The position numbers were made by a program, and so were the translations under genes. A stretch of DNA of 64,000 nucleotides from Lepeophtheirus salmonis (Eukaryota; Arthropoda; Copepoda; Siphonostomatoida; Caligidae). Of this stretch, positions 53,301 through 57,700 are shown one piece after another. A model generated the notes under the pieces. That model was not told where the DNA came from. It was given only the letters and a program-made list of their open reading frames with translations, and searched no databases. Position 1 is the first letter of the stretch. Each line of letters begins with the position of its first letter. Location: the NCBI RefSeq assembly GCF_016086655.4, contig NC_092584.1:8607907-8671906 (forward strand). The letters run 5' to 3'.

Positions 53301-53759
53301 GATAAATTACCGCTCGCTTCCCACGGTGGAAAAACGATAGAAACGATGCCTCAAATTATGTTTGTCGGAATGGTAGCAGATGGAGCAGAGATCATAGTTG
53401 GAGCACTCAGCACACTTCCATCGAATCCCAAAAATGGGTTGTTGTCTACAAGTGTCACACATGGTTCCATCGTGTTTGACGCCTGTAGGGGCTGAGTCCA
53501 GAACACGAAGGTCATATGCACCTGAACAACGATAATTGGCTGCTGTTCCGTTATCCCAAACTACAACAACCTCCTCAGGAGATTCGAAATTCCGAACAGT
53601 TCCAACGTGACCTTCGCCTCCGTCTTGTTTACCCCATTTCCAATCAACTCCACGCACCACACGCGCTCCAACTCCCTCCATCATGAACTTTGTACTACTT
53701 GACGGAGGAGGAGGGGCCCCTCCTCCAGCAGCACCCAAGACCTCCGATGAGGATTCCAT
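1562..53759 (-). CDS. mib1: mind bomb 1 E3 ubiquitin-protein ligase, 3' end outside window (gene-level entry)
   Basis: Spliced CDS joining, in transcription order, 53759-53311, 52588-52079, 51588-51432, 51370-50981, 50918-50676, 44674-44523 and 2312-1562: 2652 nt, 884 codons, open throughout. Every junction has GT..AG and the phases agree. Domains by residue: MIB/HERC2 about 30-88; ZZ zinc finger 101-138 with all eight ligands (C101, C104, C116, C119, C125, C128, H134, H138); second MIB/HERC2 about 171-233; REP region about 260-420; ankyrin repeats about 430-790; RING 1 at 841-875. Known role of the family: it ubiquitinates Delta/Serrate-type Notch ligands and drives their endocytosis in the signal-sending cell. 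The second MIB/HERC2 block and the order of domains fit Mib1 rather than Mib2. Compared with a usual length near 1000 residues, about 120 residues with the later RINGs are missing and should lie left of base 1. The start ATG at 53757-53759 has A at -3 and G at +4. Short introns are 61, 62, 490 and 722 bp; the long ones are 6,001 and 42,210 bp. Confidence 0.96.
3193..3426. mobile_element. short element with 26 bp terminal inverted repeats (MITE-like)
   Basis: Left end gtgagaactaaattgtcata-actcaa (3193-3218) is the inverted match of ttgagttatgacaatttggt-tttcat (3401-3426), with a few mismatches. The 180 bp between is AT-rich and non-coding. This is the architecture of a non-autonomous DNA transposon; the target duplication is not clear. 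Confidence 0.55.
5489..5850. mobile_element. element with inverted ends, related to 28966-29186
   Basis: Left end tctccgtttttctctgtcat-ctgaat (about 5490-5515) pairs in inverted orientation with attcagatgactgaaaaaaa-ctgag near 5815-5840. The interior (5570-5740) matches 28966-29186 in reverse complement: aagggtaaaaaatg, atcatttttcg and gcctaaagaagagtg appear in both. So one family with two copies in opposite orientation. Confidence 0.55.
6665..6850. repeat. diverged tandem duplication with two TGACGTCA sites
   Basis: Two units: tgacgtcatagtagatga ... gcttgcccaggagtcgctcc ... gatacatta, then tgacgtcatagactatga ... cttgccccgcagtcggga ... gatacatca. A third relative at 4302-4360 reads tgacgtcaaaatc ... 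acccagcagtcggtac ... ttacatta. Spacing is about 70 bp for the palindrome and about 95 bp for the GCAGTCG word, so the units have indels. Confidence 0.5.
7437..7660. repeat. dispersed repeat family A, copy 1
   Basis: Core order in this family: gattac.(g/c)aaaagttac, gatttagatcaaac-type word, gatgattatatat, ggtcacaat, ccattaaattttgagaggt, caaggtcaa, cataactttggaac. Here: ggattactccaaaagttat, gatgattatatattgtcaca, aaattttgagaggtcaag, aataactttgtaacaaattc. Non-coding. Confidence 0.6.
7661..11246. other. intronic sequence, no gene seen
   Basis: AT-rich unique sequence with purine-rich blocks around 9470-9620, a small hairpin near 8118-8155 (tgttgaag/cttcaaca), a TA run at 10227-10238, a CT run at 10375-10391 and a 20 bp perfect palindrome at 10728-10747. 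No coding frame or RNA gene was recognised. Confidence 0.5.
10728..10747. repeat. 20 bp perfect palindrome
   Basis: cctcctctcatgagaggagg is its own reverse complement. It has no loop, so it would form a site for a dimeric protein or a weak cruciform rather than an RNA hairpin. Function unknown. Confidence 0.6.
11247..11665 (+). repeat. degenerate tandem repeat rich in CAAGTC
   Basis: About eight units. The full unit, about 64 bp, reads roughly: gtcttagctttcgagttaaa, gtcaagtttcgagtcttt, gatgtgtgatcaagtcaagt and cact. Some units are shortened to about 35-45 bp by loss of the middle. No open frame is conserved across units, so it is satellite-like and not a coding repeat. Confidence 0.7.
12722..12870 (+). 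repeat. further CAAGTC-type repeat units
   Basis: gcaagtcaagtcacgagtct, tagctttcgaatcc, gtcaagttacgagtctttca and aatcaagtctaag match the 11247-11665 units in the same orientation, about 1 kb away. Confidence 0.6.
13139..13840. mobile_element. degenerate relative of the GGTCCGAAC-rich element at 24224 and 38257
   Basis: Contains ggaccaaaccagttcggtct, ggaccggtttc, gttctagaccgattctat, and later cagtctacggtctgat, cttgaccgaaatatcagtcc. Begins with gggttgaggttt, resembling the terminal word of the two better copies. Internal order is disrupted; boundaries are approximate. Confidence 0.4.
13841..16586. other. intronic sequence with an orphan exon candidate, otherwise no gene seen
   Basis: T- and A-rich tracts, a CT run at 15081-15095, an (AT) run at 16069-16086, and tatg/atgt repeats at 16485-16500. 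Open frames here are low-complexity. The only part with splice-like signals is 14713-14847. Confidence 0.45.
14713..14847 (-). CDS. possible orphan exon inside mib1 intron 6
   Basis: Minus-strand open segment reading GGSTVIGAYGAIMRINGNLE, then SFGALRWEALSSKCAQ. It is bounded by a good acceptor (pyrimidine-rich, ending TTTGGCAG at 14848-14849) and a near-perfect donor (CCT|GTAAGTATG at 14712). 135 bp. The codons look less AT-biased than the surroundings. I cannot name the protein and found no partner exons with equally good signals. It could be an exon of a nested gene, a pseudogene piece or chance. Confidence 0.3.
16587..17215 (-). pseudogene. mariner transposase remnant with its catalytic middle deleted
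   Basis: The 5' part reads NAYKWYKLFRDGGEDAIDEL and GSGRLSTSK, the helix-turn-helix half of a mariner transposase, then KHVSGKFIPKLL. It jumps straight to the C terminus: in other frames KIEETYEMR, TNELYLSEGDKI. The stretch with the first two catalytic aspartates is missing. The left end, tacgaggtgtgtgttcaaaa (16587), has the look of a mariner terminal repeat; its partner on the right is not found. Several frameshifts and stops make it non-functional. Confidence 0.7.
18100..18330. repeat. dispersed repeat family B, copies at 18100-18330, 26930-27060 and 17520-17610
   Basis: Shared words with 26930-27060: taatcc.ttgttttggaaata, agcaaaagtag-type, actcacaaactaaagaacag/attcacaaactatataacag, attgtcatgaaatttt/attgacatacaatttt, tgacagctgtctt. 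The 17520-17610 piece shares acggtattttttccc, aagaagcagtgtaaa and aaaattaaag. All in the same orientation. Confidence 0.55.
19130..19405 (-). repeat. CAAGTC-type repeat, inverted orientation
   Basis: Contains gacttgagacttgacttgga, gatttgtaactcgacttgaa, ttcgaaagctaag and gactcgaaagctgaactcaa, the reverse complement of the words at 11247-11665. A weaker relative lies at 61140-61390. Confidence 0.6.
21170..21400. repeat. dispersed repeat family A, copy 2
   Basis: Shows cagaggatatgtttctctgt, attacgacaaaagttaca, gatgattatatatggtcaca, ccattaaattttgagaggtg and cataactttggaacatatt in the family order and the same orientation as the copy at 7437. Confidence 0.65.
21950..22159. mobile_element. 210 bp MITE with 54 bp terminal inverted repeats
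   Basis: Left end tacgagggtcctttgataag-tctgtgcgaagtcc and right end (reverse complement) tacgagagtcctttgaaaag-tctgtgcaaagtcc match over about 54 bp with some six differences. Ends at TA, as in the Tc1/mariner superfamily. The 100 bp middle has no frame. A clear non-autonomous element and one of the youngest repeats in the window. Confidence 0.8.
23275..23470 (+). pseudogene. possible Tc1/mariner DNA-binding-domain fragment
   Basis: Plus-strand frame NRYGKKSGKSNHSDKAATLK, then MSNQQIADVGLSYAKIVRVT and KRIGLI, which resembles a helix-turn-helix domain followed by its linker. No catalytic motif follows. Weak identification. Confidence 0.3.
23525..23740. repeat. dispersed repeat family A, copy 3
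   Basis: Shows tatgtttttgcttctgttt, aaagttacaaatcgatttag, gtggccattaaattttgaga, gatcaaggtaaaac and cataacttcggaacaaatcc. Same orientation as the other copies. Confidence 0.65.
24224..24801 (+). mobile_element. non-autonomous element with inverted ends, copy 1 (inverted relative of 38257-38755)
   Basis: Ends tattagtgttgggttccggt at the left and ggaccgagtctcaacattag at the right, imperfect inverted repeats. The interior is rich in ggtct/agacc words (cctagaccggtctgagac, agttcggccc) and includes ggtgacatcatatg, aatgacgtcatac, ttgctcggattaattttgat and gaacttatcgtgaacttttg. The same interior runs in reverse complement at 38257-38755. No open frame. Confidence 0.75.
25065..25640 (-). pseudogene. 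mariner transposase C-terminal fragment
   Basis: Minus-strand frame reads KMHFWSREFWPPESPDRNPL followed by DFSIWSHIESK, the SPDxNPLD box that precedes the third catalytic acid, then NITNLKASVESHW and, past a stop, SLEAISEARGG. An upstream piece corresponds to the expected QDGAPAH region but is degenerate (EDEGQVLPYI). At least two in-frame stops. The end at about 25065 gives the usual ARGGNQIYLHS C terminus. Confidence 0.75.
26930..27060. repeat. dispersed repeat family B, second copy
   Basis: Carries acggtattttttccagttga, ttttggagatagcaaaagta, cacaaactatataacagatt and gacagctgtcttatgaaag, in the same order as the 18100-18330 copy. Confidence 0.55.
27621..27679. repeat. 59 bp near-perfect palindrome
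   Basis: Arms 27621-27649 and 27651-27679, 29 bp each with no mismatch and one central base (g at 27650). It begins agtaaaataatacattaata. It abuts the broken left edge of the mariner piece at 27700. A 29 bp perfect stem with a one-base centre is not expected by chance and would extrude as a cruciform or fold back. Confidence 0.85.
27700..28127 (-). pseudogene. mariner element 5' part: terminal repeat and DNA-binding half of transposase
   Basis: The right end, reverse complement ataccgggtgtcccattgag-atctgagcacc (about 28095-28127), is a mariner-type terminal repeat. Inside, two overlapping minus frames give SVKKTQLDLEELKKTDQANP, then MRVHARDLGISQQTVQRAIK-K and REQRLLLTPGMDES, the second helix-turn-helix and start of the linker. 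Coding stops at 27700 where the palindrome begins; the catalytic domain is gone. Confidence 0.7.
28966..29186. mobile_element. second copy, reverse orientation, of the 5489-5850 element
   Basis: Carries gaataagttataagggccta, agaagagtgttg, catcatttttcgg, ttttaagggtaaaaaatg and ttcagaattcagatgacaaa. All occur in reverse complement at 5489-5745. One inverted end is not evident, so it is truncated or diverged. Confidence 0.5.
29277..29305. repeat. hairpin, 11 bp arms
   Basis: gtaatccatca (29277-29287), loop tgtgcaa, tgatggattac (29295-29305), no mismatch. Follows a C-rich run. Could be an element end; no CTRR motif at the distance typical of a Helitron. Confidence 0.6.
29540..29690. mobile_element. 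partial copy of the 45130-45700 element
   Basis: Carries gggaacgttcatttcaatcc, attaatatattcaggcaaaa, tgtctcgaggaaaaatagtt and aggcaaaattactaggcggc, matching the right half of the element at 45550-45700 in the same orientation. A separate stretch at 29790-29890 resembles its left half. Confidence 0.5.
30985..31120. repeat. dispersed repeat family A, copy 4 (5' part)
   Basis: Shows gaggttatgtttttgcccct, gattacggcaaaagttaccg, gaagattatatgtagtcaca and agtggccacaaatt, then the match ends. Confidence 0.6.
31570..31830 (-). pseudogene. mariner transposase core fragment
   Basis: Minus strand: NQFTSSAMKLGIVASDGKRM, then across frameshifts words equivalent to PIWFPKGLKIEAK, YQDVLKE and GNYLFQQDFNAAL. 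These are the region between the first and second catalytic aspartates; the QQD here keeps the second. Several frame breaks and stops. Confidence 0.6.
32241..34424. other. intronic sequence, no gene seen
   Basis: AT-rich, with a dispersed repeat at 32875-32965 shared with 47440-47535 (attttatttatatt..., gttaaaattc.aaact, tatattgtaaaacctcct) and the repeat copy at 33408-33550. Open frames of 60-90 codons are low-complexity or unrecognised. Confidence 0.45.
33408..33550. repeat. dispersed repeat, copy 2 (first copy 735-895)
   Basis: Direct-orientation relative of 735-895; see that entry for the shared words. Copies differ by small indels, so the insertion is old. Confidence 0.6.
34425..34560. 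repeat. dispersed repeat family A, copy 5 (partial)
   Basis: Shows gtttgtctgtttgtaagca, ggattacgggaaaagttacg, tttatatatgttaactgtag and ggtcattcaatttctaaatg. The most diverged of the five copies. Confidence 0.5.
34880..35070. repeat. dispersed repeat, relative of 42860-43010
   Basis: Both share tatataaaaataaa-type start, gaaaatgaac.tt..taatc, atttgaggaatgttttggag/agagaaaaacagct and gagaggaagtaaagaaacac/gagaggaaggaaataagcac. Likely the non-coding flank of a mariner, because mariner pieces follow at 35330 and precede at 39935-40110 near similar sequence. Confidence 0.45.
35330..35545 (-). pseudogene. mariner transposase C-terminal fragment
   Basis: Minus strand: WPPSYFDLNPWDYYVS, then in the next frame VDSLQASILERVPYMDKEFL, IKFCARLEAVVAAGGGWL. 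This is the SPDLNPLDYYVW box and C terminus of a mariner with several substitutions (SPDL to YFDL) and a frameshift. Different at many positions from the 25065 and 46958 pieces, so another lineage. Confidence 0.65.
35955..36281 (+). pseudogene. mariner transposase N-terminal to first catalytic block
   Basis: Plus strand: ASLEKRMKKYPKNSMIAPSK and KFSITEKTSRRAI (helix-turn-helix), a stop, then VRGIKRCKKVLTKVNNNGP, a one-base shift, and KIFSEKIFTVDQVYNRRNDR-WLATTKEED. The last is the strongly conserved block around the first aspartate, here with the aspartate of FSDEK missing (FSEK). Stops in the linker and at 36279. Only mariner piece in this intron on the plus strand that reaches the catalytic domain. 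Confidence 0.75.
36290..38256. other. intronic sequence, no gene seen
   Basis: Contains the repeat at 36555-36640 (inverted relative of 1085-1190). Otherwise AT-rich unique sequence, with a run of purines at 37450-37500. No coding or RNA signal. Confidence 0.45.
38257..38755 (-). mobile_element. non-autonomous element with inverted ends, copy 2 (inverted relative of 24224-24801)
   Basis: Starts actagtattgagactcagtc and ends cgaacctcaacactaata. Contains the reverse complement of copy 1 in the same order: aagttcacgataagttctag, atcaaaattaatccgagcaa, tatgacgtcattg, catatgatgtcacc. About 80 bp shorter than copy 1, mainly in the half nearest its left end. Confidence 0.75.
39725..39900. repeat. dispersed repeat, direct relative of 42630-42815
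   Basis: Shares gaggattgacattggagtaa/ggggatcgacatcggagtaa, ttcttgcaaatgttcctgtt, ttttctccttccttatcaca, gctgattgtagctgatcta and gagcattattcttctc. Both copies precede mariner debris, so this may be the flank of one mariner lineage. Confidence 0.6.
39935..40110 (-). pseudogene. mariner transposase C-terminal end
   Basis: Minus strand reads YKEFLLKACGRFRARL, stop, AVLQAGSGSG, the last 30 residues of a mariner transposase. The sequence at 40505-40516 (cacccggtatat) resembles the terminal repeat of the 27700-28127 element and could mark the other end of a related copy. Confidence 0.6.
40111..42629. other. intronic sequence, possible Tigger/pogo-like debris at 41370-41805
   Basis: The right edge of 41370-41805 reads ccgagttcgtaatataggag-ttgactgtat; its reverse complement, cagtcaactcctatattacg, looks like a pogo/Tigger end. 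A 79-codon plus frame at 41372-41611 has no recognised motif. The rest is AT-rich. Weak. Confidence 0.25.
42630..42815. repeat. dispersed repeat, direct relative of 39725-39900
   Basis: Carries atcgacatcggagtaattct, cgcaaatgtccttgtttatg, tccttttctccttcctttct, actgattgcagctgatctac and cgtcaagagcattattctct. Confidence 0.6.
43140..43635 (+). repeat. T-rich dispersed repeat, copy 1 (second copy 46535-46935)
   Basis: Begins gggggggagctggaggggct-gtaaccc, ends ccaagaaccccccaaccaaa followed by a TA run. The middle is a degenerate tandem of about 60-90 bp built on words like tgtgaatagctatggattttt and ttttccaaaaaatttaat. Apparent open frames here are low-complexity Phe/Asn/Lys strings. Confidence 0.6.
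44523..44674 (-). CDS. mib1: mib1 exon 6: ankyrin repeats
   Basis: 152 bp, residues 584-633 plus two bases of S634. It reads DSEGDTPLHDAISKKKDEML, then LTNNNGFNCLHHAALRGNP, two Mib1-type ankyrin repeats. The Q583/D584 join to exon 5 and the AG|T serine join to exon 7 both restore the uninterrupted family sequence. Acceptor TTATTAG|GATTCT; donor CCAAG|GTAGG. The exon stands alone between introns of 6.0 kb and 42.2 kb, so an automatic gene finder would easily miss it. Confidence 0.94.
45130..45700. mobile_element. non-autonomous element with about 110 bp inverted ends
   Basis: Left end acttttgccttaaaccattt-tgcctagagaatattttacc and right end (reverse complement) tacttttgcctcaaaaaatt-tcgccttaaagttattttg pair over roughly 110 bp: both continue with ttaatatgtataaataaat/ttagtatatgaataaataa and then tttggttgaaaattatgttt/ttacggttgatattgatgtt. 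No coding frame. Lies just left of a mariner C terminus. Confidence 0.6.
45940..46283 (+). pseudogene. mariner transposase C-terminal fragment with terminal repeat
   Basis: Plus strand: a degenerate PDL..QKFLI, then RTLCNTKEELIGRLKKEFKD and SPRDQEA.ATFG, matching the C terminus of a mariner after the SPDLNP box. It is followed at 46268-46283 by agcgcaccctgtag, whose reverse complement ctacagggtgcgct is mariner-like. Stops in frame. Confidence 0.6.
46535..46935 (+). repeat. T-rich dispersed repeat, copy 2
   Basis: Begins tctggggcgtcagcagggag-tgggccggagggactgtaatcc, ends ccaaccctcccccaaaaa and a TA run (46917-46931). Same order and orientation as copy 1. Open frames are low-complexity. Confidence 0.6.
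46958..47305 (-). pseudogene. mariner transposase C-terminal fragment with terminal repeat
   Basis: Minus strand: FGNPPPQNVSLNNAVWGVVK and KRVCENLDGLEQQWTAMYEVFI (in two parts), the box NPP..SLN replacing SPDLNP, then a stop. The end atacagtgtgcaaggtaaaa at 46958 resembles a mariner terminal repeat. Nearest in type to the 35330 piece (W.VV.K). Confidence 0.65.
47440..47640. repeat. dispersed repeat shared with 32875-32965 and 57540-57640
   Basis: Shares attttatttatatt, gttaaaattc-type, tatattgtaaaacctcct with 32875-32965. The 3' part, aagacaaaataaaagataac, acgaaacaatgacaatgac, recurs at 57600-57640 as aagacgaaataaaagataac, tacgacgaaacaatggca. Confidence 0.5.
48515..48580. repeat. hairpin inside the left arm of the 48475-50285 element
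   Basis: ctcttagtagagatcatgat (48515-48534) and atcatgatctctactaagag (48561-48580) pair perfectly over 20 bp. The inner tctgtc/gacaga (48540-48545, 48550-48555) extends the stem with a small bulge, loop atag. Unique to this arm. Confidence 0.8.
48732..48872 (+). repeat. tandem repeat, about 46 bp unit, three copies
   Basis: Units share taatttcattcccagtaaat, tcatcccgtgtctttttatt and cctag, with small changes. Present only in the interior of the 48475-50285 element. A TGACGTCA follows at 48889-48896 and another at 49028-49035. Confidence 0.7.
50676..50918 (-). CDS. mib1: mib1 exon 5: ankyrin repeats
   Basis: 243 bp, residues 503-583, phase 0 at both ends. It carries VIKALLRRNADLEIEDKDGD and then DRAVHHAAFGDEPNV, ADLNARNKRRQTALH and GHPSLQ, typical ankyrin helices with the strongly conserved NARNKRRQT.LH turn of Mib1. 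Acceptor TTTAG|GTAATA; donor TTCAA|GTAAGC. Confidence 0.95.
50981..51370 (-). CDS. mib1: mib1 exon 4: second REP unit and first ankyrin repeats
   Basis: Codes residues 373-502 in phase 0. It opens VLQKGHGEWAEAMAP, matching the GHGxW signature of the first REP unit, then has a low-complexity linker and ankyrin repeats recognisable by GHTALQAASQNGHIE. The acceptor is TGTGTAG|GTACTT at 51371-51372 and the donor is ATAGAG|GTATAT at 50980. The following intron is only 62 bp. The ATG at 51334 inside the exon is not the start: the frame continues upstream to the splice site. Confidence 0.95.
51432..51588 (-). CDS. mib1: mib1 exon 3: REP region
   Basis: 157 bp coding residues 320 (last base) to 372. 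It begins WTFNPAVLTKVGG, the conserved end of the first REP unit, and continues into the second unit with FSVGDLVQVCSDMERMK. No long open frame marks it on its own; it was found by joining the phases of exons 2 and 4. Acceptor TTTCTAG|ATGG and donor ATGAAG|GTGCG flank it. Confidence 0.92.
52079..52588 (-). CDS. mib1: mib1 exon 2: second MIB/HERC2 domain and start of REP region
   Basis: Codes R150 (split) to R320 (split). It opens with a basic linker RRKSKKI, followed by GARVVRGVDWQWEDQDGG, the second MIB/HERC2 copy, which closely mirrors the one in exon 1. The remainder, ending in YASGNR, is the first REP unit (GHGGW...DEDHDIVV). Acceptor TTTCAG|AGTTC at 52589-52590 and donor GAATAG|GTATTG at 52078. 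The split codon CG|A keeps the frame from exon 1, and AG|A keeps it into exon 3. Confidence 0.95.
52589..53310 (-). other. mib1: mib1 intron 1, 722 bp
   Basis: GT at 53310 and TTTCAG at 52589. Positions 52975-53090 resemble, in inverted orientation, a dispersed repeat seen at 4430-4560 and 32150-32240 (shared words: aagtatcttaac, tctcttaaat, catcccat). No other structure was seen. Confidence 0.7.
53311..53759 (-). CDS. mib1: mib1 exon 1: start codon, MIB/HERC2 domain 1 and ZZ zinc finger
   Basis: Codes residues 1-149 plus two bases of R150. A Ser/Gly/Pro-rich leader of about 29 residues precedes the MIB/HERC2 fold, marked by GARVVRGVDWKWGKQDGG. The ZZ finger follows, with CDTC, CAEC, CSIC and an H-x3-H pair, the expected spacing for two zinc ions. 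Ligand binding in this family maps to the N-terminal MIB-ZZ half. Splice donor GAGCG|GTAAT at 53310. The matching MIB/ZZ/MIB order in exon 2 and the in-frame join confirm the exon. Confidence 0.96.
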
Positions 53760-53851
53760 CCTTGACTGTCAGTGTAAGTGTCTATATTTTTAATTATTTT
53801 TTTATATGAGCACTACTATAAGTGTCAGCTGCTGACGTTCTAACTTGCTAC

Positions 53852-53859
53852 TGACGTCA
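53852..53859. promoter_or_regulatory. TGACGTCA (CRE-type) palindrome upstream of mib1
   Basis: A perfect 8 bp TGACGTCA lies 93 bp upstream of the mib1 start codon, with a second half site (gctgacgttc) 20 bp nearer. CREB/ATF-family bZIP proteins bind this palindrome in animals. Whether it is used here is inference; the motif is over-represented elsewhere in the window. Confidence 0.4.
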
Positions 53860-54427
53860 TTCATTGAATATTAAAGGACACGAAAAACAAAGAGAAAAGT
53901 GGCGCCACCTCATTGACAAAATTAATTATCTATTTAATTACCATTGGGTTTATTTCGGTACAAATTCAAAACATTAATAATCTAAAGAACAGCCAATAAT
54001 CCTTAATGAATACGTCGTCATAAAAAAAGTCGCATATAAAACTAAAAGCTTAATATATATATTTTTTTAAAACAAGGAATGACTATCCAATATAATTTAT
54101 ATAATCTTTAACAATATTTTCCAATTGAACATTTGTGGCGGGTCATTAATTCCTTTAGGTGAATAAAGATAATAACTAATATTGTACTGTCGTTATAACG
54201 GCATGATGTAGGACCTTTTTTTGGGGACGTCAGTGCAAAAAAGTCGTCCCTCAGAATTTTTCCTCCAAAAGATGATTCCCCCTCCTTTGCAATGACGTTA
54301 AAAGCTACCCGGAGAGATTTTCAGTCATAGCAAATGTGAAATCTTCTCATCTACCTTTAACCGAAAAAATACACATCTCCTCTGGTTTCATAATAGCAGA
54401 CACTTCAAGTGTATCTGTAAAGACTCT

Positions 54428-54771
54428 GTAAGTAACCCACATTTCAGCTCAAGACAAAATGGGGTTCGTAAAGCCTCAAAAAATTGGTTTTCCCGTCACA
54501 TTCAGACCTCTTCGTCTCCCAACACTCTCAATTAATTTGATTTCAGATCTTTTCCACAATGACCTCAGATCTGATACTCTCAAAAAGGAAAGAGCACATT
54601 CTTTTTTCAGTAGTAATTTGTTTGGGATTCATCTTCATGTCAAAAATGATTTTTTTATACCGCATCTTAGCCAAAAGTCCGTTGCATTTTCCAAGATCGT
54701 TGTTAACATTTGGAATGTTTTGCAAAGACTTAGGAATCTGTAATGTTGAGCCTCTCCGACGTATATTATAA
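54428..54771 (+). CDS. doubtful small gene divergent from mib1 (70-residue membrane-type ORF)
   Basis: An open frame at 54559-54771 begins MTSDLILSKRKEHILFSVVI and holds one strong hydrophobic stretch (about residues 13-34) followed by a basic, Cys-containing tail. The frame is preceded by TTTGATTTCAG (54546), which with GTAAGT at 54428 would make a 119 bp intron and a non-coding first exon ending at 54427. The unit would be transcribed away from mib1, roughly 0.6 kb from its start codon. I do not recognise the protein. Short AT-rich frames of this size occur by chance, so only the coincidence of clean splice signals and a membrane segment supports it. Confidence 0.25.
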
Positions 54772-57700
54772 TATTTGGAATAAGGTATCGATATTCTACG
54801 CTTTGTTACATAAATTCCTTCTACATATCATTATGTCCAGAGTTGCATAAAATGCTATTTAAAAAGAAGGTCAGTTGCAGTTGCTTCCTGAATCACTTAT
54901 GTTTATATTTACTAAAGCTGTCATCATAAGTATCAATGATAAGTATCAGCTCTAAACTGATATAAAGTACGTCTGTTTAGAGCATTTTTACTGACGTTAT
55001 AGATTGCATCATAATTGAAGTTCTAATACTAAAATGAGTTCTAATACTGTCTGGAGGAGCACAAGCTCCAATAACACAAACTTTTGTAGTGAAAAACATT
55101 ATTTTTTATGCAAAATTCTACTTGATAAACTTACATTAATTTTGTACAATTATAAGGTTATAATATTTTTCGAAGTTGTAGCTTTATCCATAGAGATATA
55201 AAGTATTGAGTGCTTACTCTCATTAAAATGACAAGGACAAATGATTGAAGCGTTCAACTGAAGAAACATAAGGATCAAATCATTCAGTTATTATGTCAAC
55301 ATTAGCCTTTCAGTTATAAAATAACCTTCTAATTTTTACAAAAGGAGTTTGGTAGTAGGTAATTTTATCCTAGTGGATATCATAGGAACTTGATGCATTC
55401 TTATTTTTTTATTCGTAGAATTCAATGCCTGCTTCCATTGCATTCAATTGTACTTCAAGAAATCCGTCTTTTTCTAGATTCCTAGAGCACGATCTTGCTA
55501 TTACACTGAGGAAGAAATGTGAACTTAACCCCAATTATGTGAAAATAAGGTTTTTTTCCATAAGCATTTTCATAACTTTATAAAACAATCATATGTTTTG
55601 GCATCCTTGTTAGTTGTTACTTAATTTAATATTCCATATATATTCTAACCATCTATTCTCAGATGTCCTAAAAATCCAGCGCTTCTAAAGCCGTCGCCAA
55701 GATTTGAAACAAACCAAATGGTCAAGGATATGTTTTAAGCACTTCAAGGGCTCTGACATCATTAAGCACAAAGATAAGTGTTGATGTATCAGTGTGCCCC
55801 CATTTTTGACTTTCAAATGCACTTAAAGAAAGTGGAGTCCAATCAACGAATCTTAAAGTGAAGAACTAAAGAAATGAAATCTGTTACATATATCCTACTT
55901 AGTACTATGGAACCCTTTTGGGGTTATGAAAGATAAGGCAAAAAGAGACATCCTGAAATCAAGATAGTAGTTATATTTGATAGTTGCAATATCTTATTCA
56001 GTTTAAGAACCAATAATTTGATAAATATTAATAATAGTTTGAAAGACTTAATTTTATTATTATTTAATATTTTGTAGAATAAATGATACTTCATTGATTA
56101 CATGTTTATTTGTCTTCGATATTCTAGATTTATATTTTTTTATTGAAATAAGTATTGCGAGAACAAACGAGAATATTAGGAATTTATGAGAAAATATAAA
56201 TTATGAAAATGTTCTTCATAATGTTGTTATAGGTTTCATGCGATTCAAGGCGAATTTAAACACCAATCGTGGAGATTCCTTAGGATATCATACTCCTTCC
56301 TAAGAGTGAGAATTGAGATTGATGAATTATTATAACAATAACAATTCCATTTCATATTTATACTTGCCATTTTGATAAGATAAAATAAGAAAATTTGATC
56401 TATGTTGAGTACCCTCATTATCCATCTGGCCCCTAAAATCACATTATTAAGTCAGACGAAAGGGATATTTACTATATAATATTTAAATGTTTTGATCCTT
56501 TTGTTGTTTGTATTCATCAGCTGTCTCTCGCTTCAATTTTTTCCTAAAGTGAGCACTCTATATTTTTTATCTCTATGACATTATTTCAACATCACGTTGT
56601 ATTTTATGCAACTCTTCCATTTTGGGATAATATTTGTGTTTTTGAGCAATAAATGATAGATTGATTGAATGTATACAATTCAAAACCAAAATAGATATAT
56701 ATTAAAGGGGTTTCTAAAGTAAATATTCAAAAAATTATTGGACTAATTATTTAAACTGAAGAATTTGTCCATCAAAAATAAGGTATCAACTTCAGTTCGT
56801 GTTTGTACAAGATCATTATGTAGTAAGTTTAATTCAAATAACTAATTAATATGAAATATTATTCTTCCATTGATCTTTCAATACCAATGTGATTAATTCA
56901 TAAAGTTGGTATATTTGCACAATTAGTCAAATGGATTTGGAGTGGCATTATTAATTGTTTGGATTCAGAGCCAGGATCACAAAATATTATTCCAAACTGA
57001 AACTATAAATTAAGTAAGAATAATTTATTTTTAGATGTGTTGTTTTAACGAAATTGTTTATATTTATTTATTATTTGGGAACTGAGAATTTAAATTCAAT
57101 TTCTAGAGTATGGTTTAGATTAGATTTATAATATTTAGAGATCCCGGCTCCAAATCTGCAACTATTTTAAAATTTGCGAAAAGCCAAATCATAGATAAAT
57201 ATACATATACCAAACTGACTCCATGAGTAAATACATGTGACTCTGCTGACTCACGGCTCACTCATTAGGTATAATTTTTTACTTCTTAGAAATTAGATCT
57301 AGGCCAATGTGAGAATACAAGTTTCAAAATATCATTTATTTTTTTTAAATTGTCATAAGTTTCACAATTTAAAAGATAATTCAACGCCCAGGCAACACGA
57401 CATACGTAGTTACCTAAGACAAATAATTCCAAAGTATTTTTGGTATAGTGCAATAATTAATAGGCATTAATTGGTGTTTTCGTAACTAACCAAAAGTAGG
57501 ATACTTGAAACACCAGAAGAAAACATGATAGAGGCAGTGTTAACTTCGTCAAGCCTGTCGAAACGAAATCATTTCGTTAATAAAGCTTTTTTTCATGACT
57601 AAGACGAAATAAAAGATAACTACGACGAAACAATGGCATTGCAGAATAGAATATCACGTGATTCTACTGTAGAAATGAGAATCTTCTATATTTCAAATTA

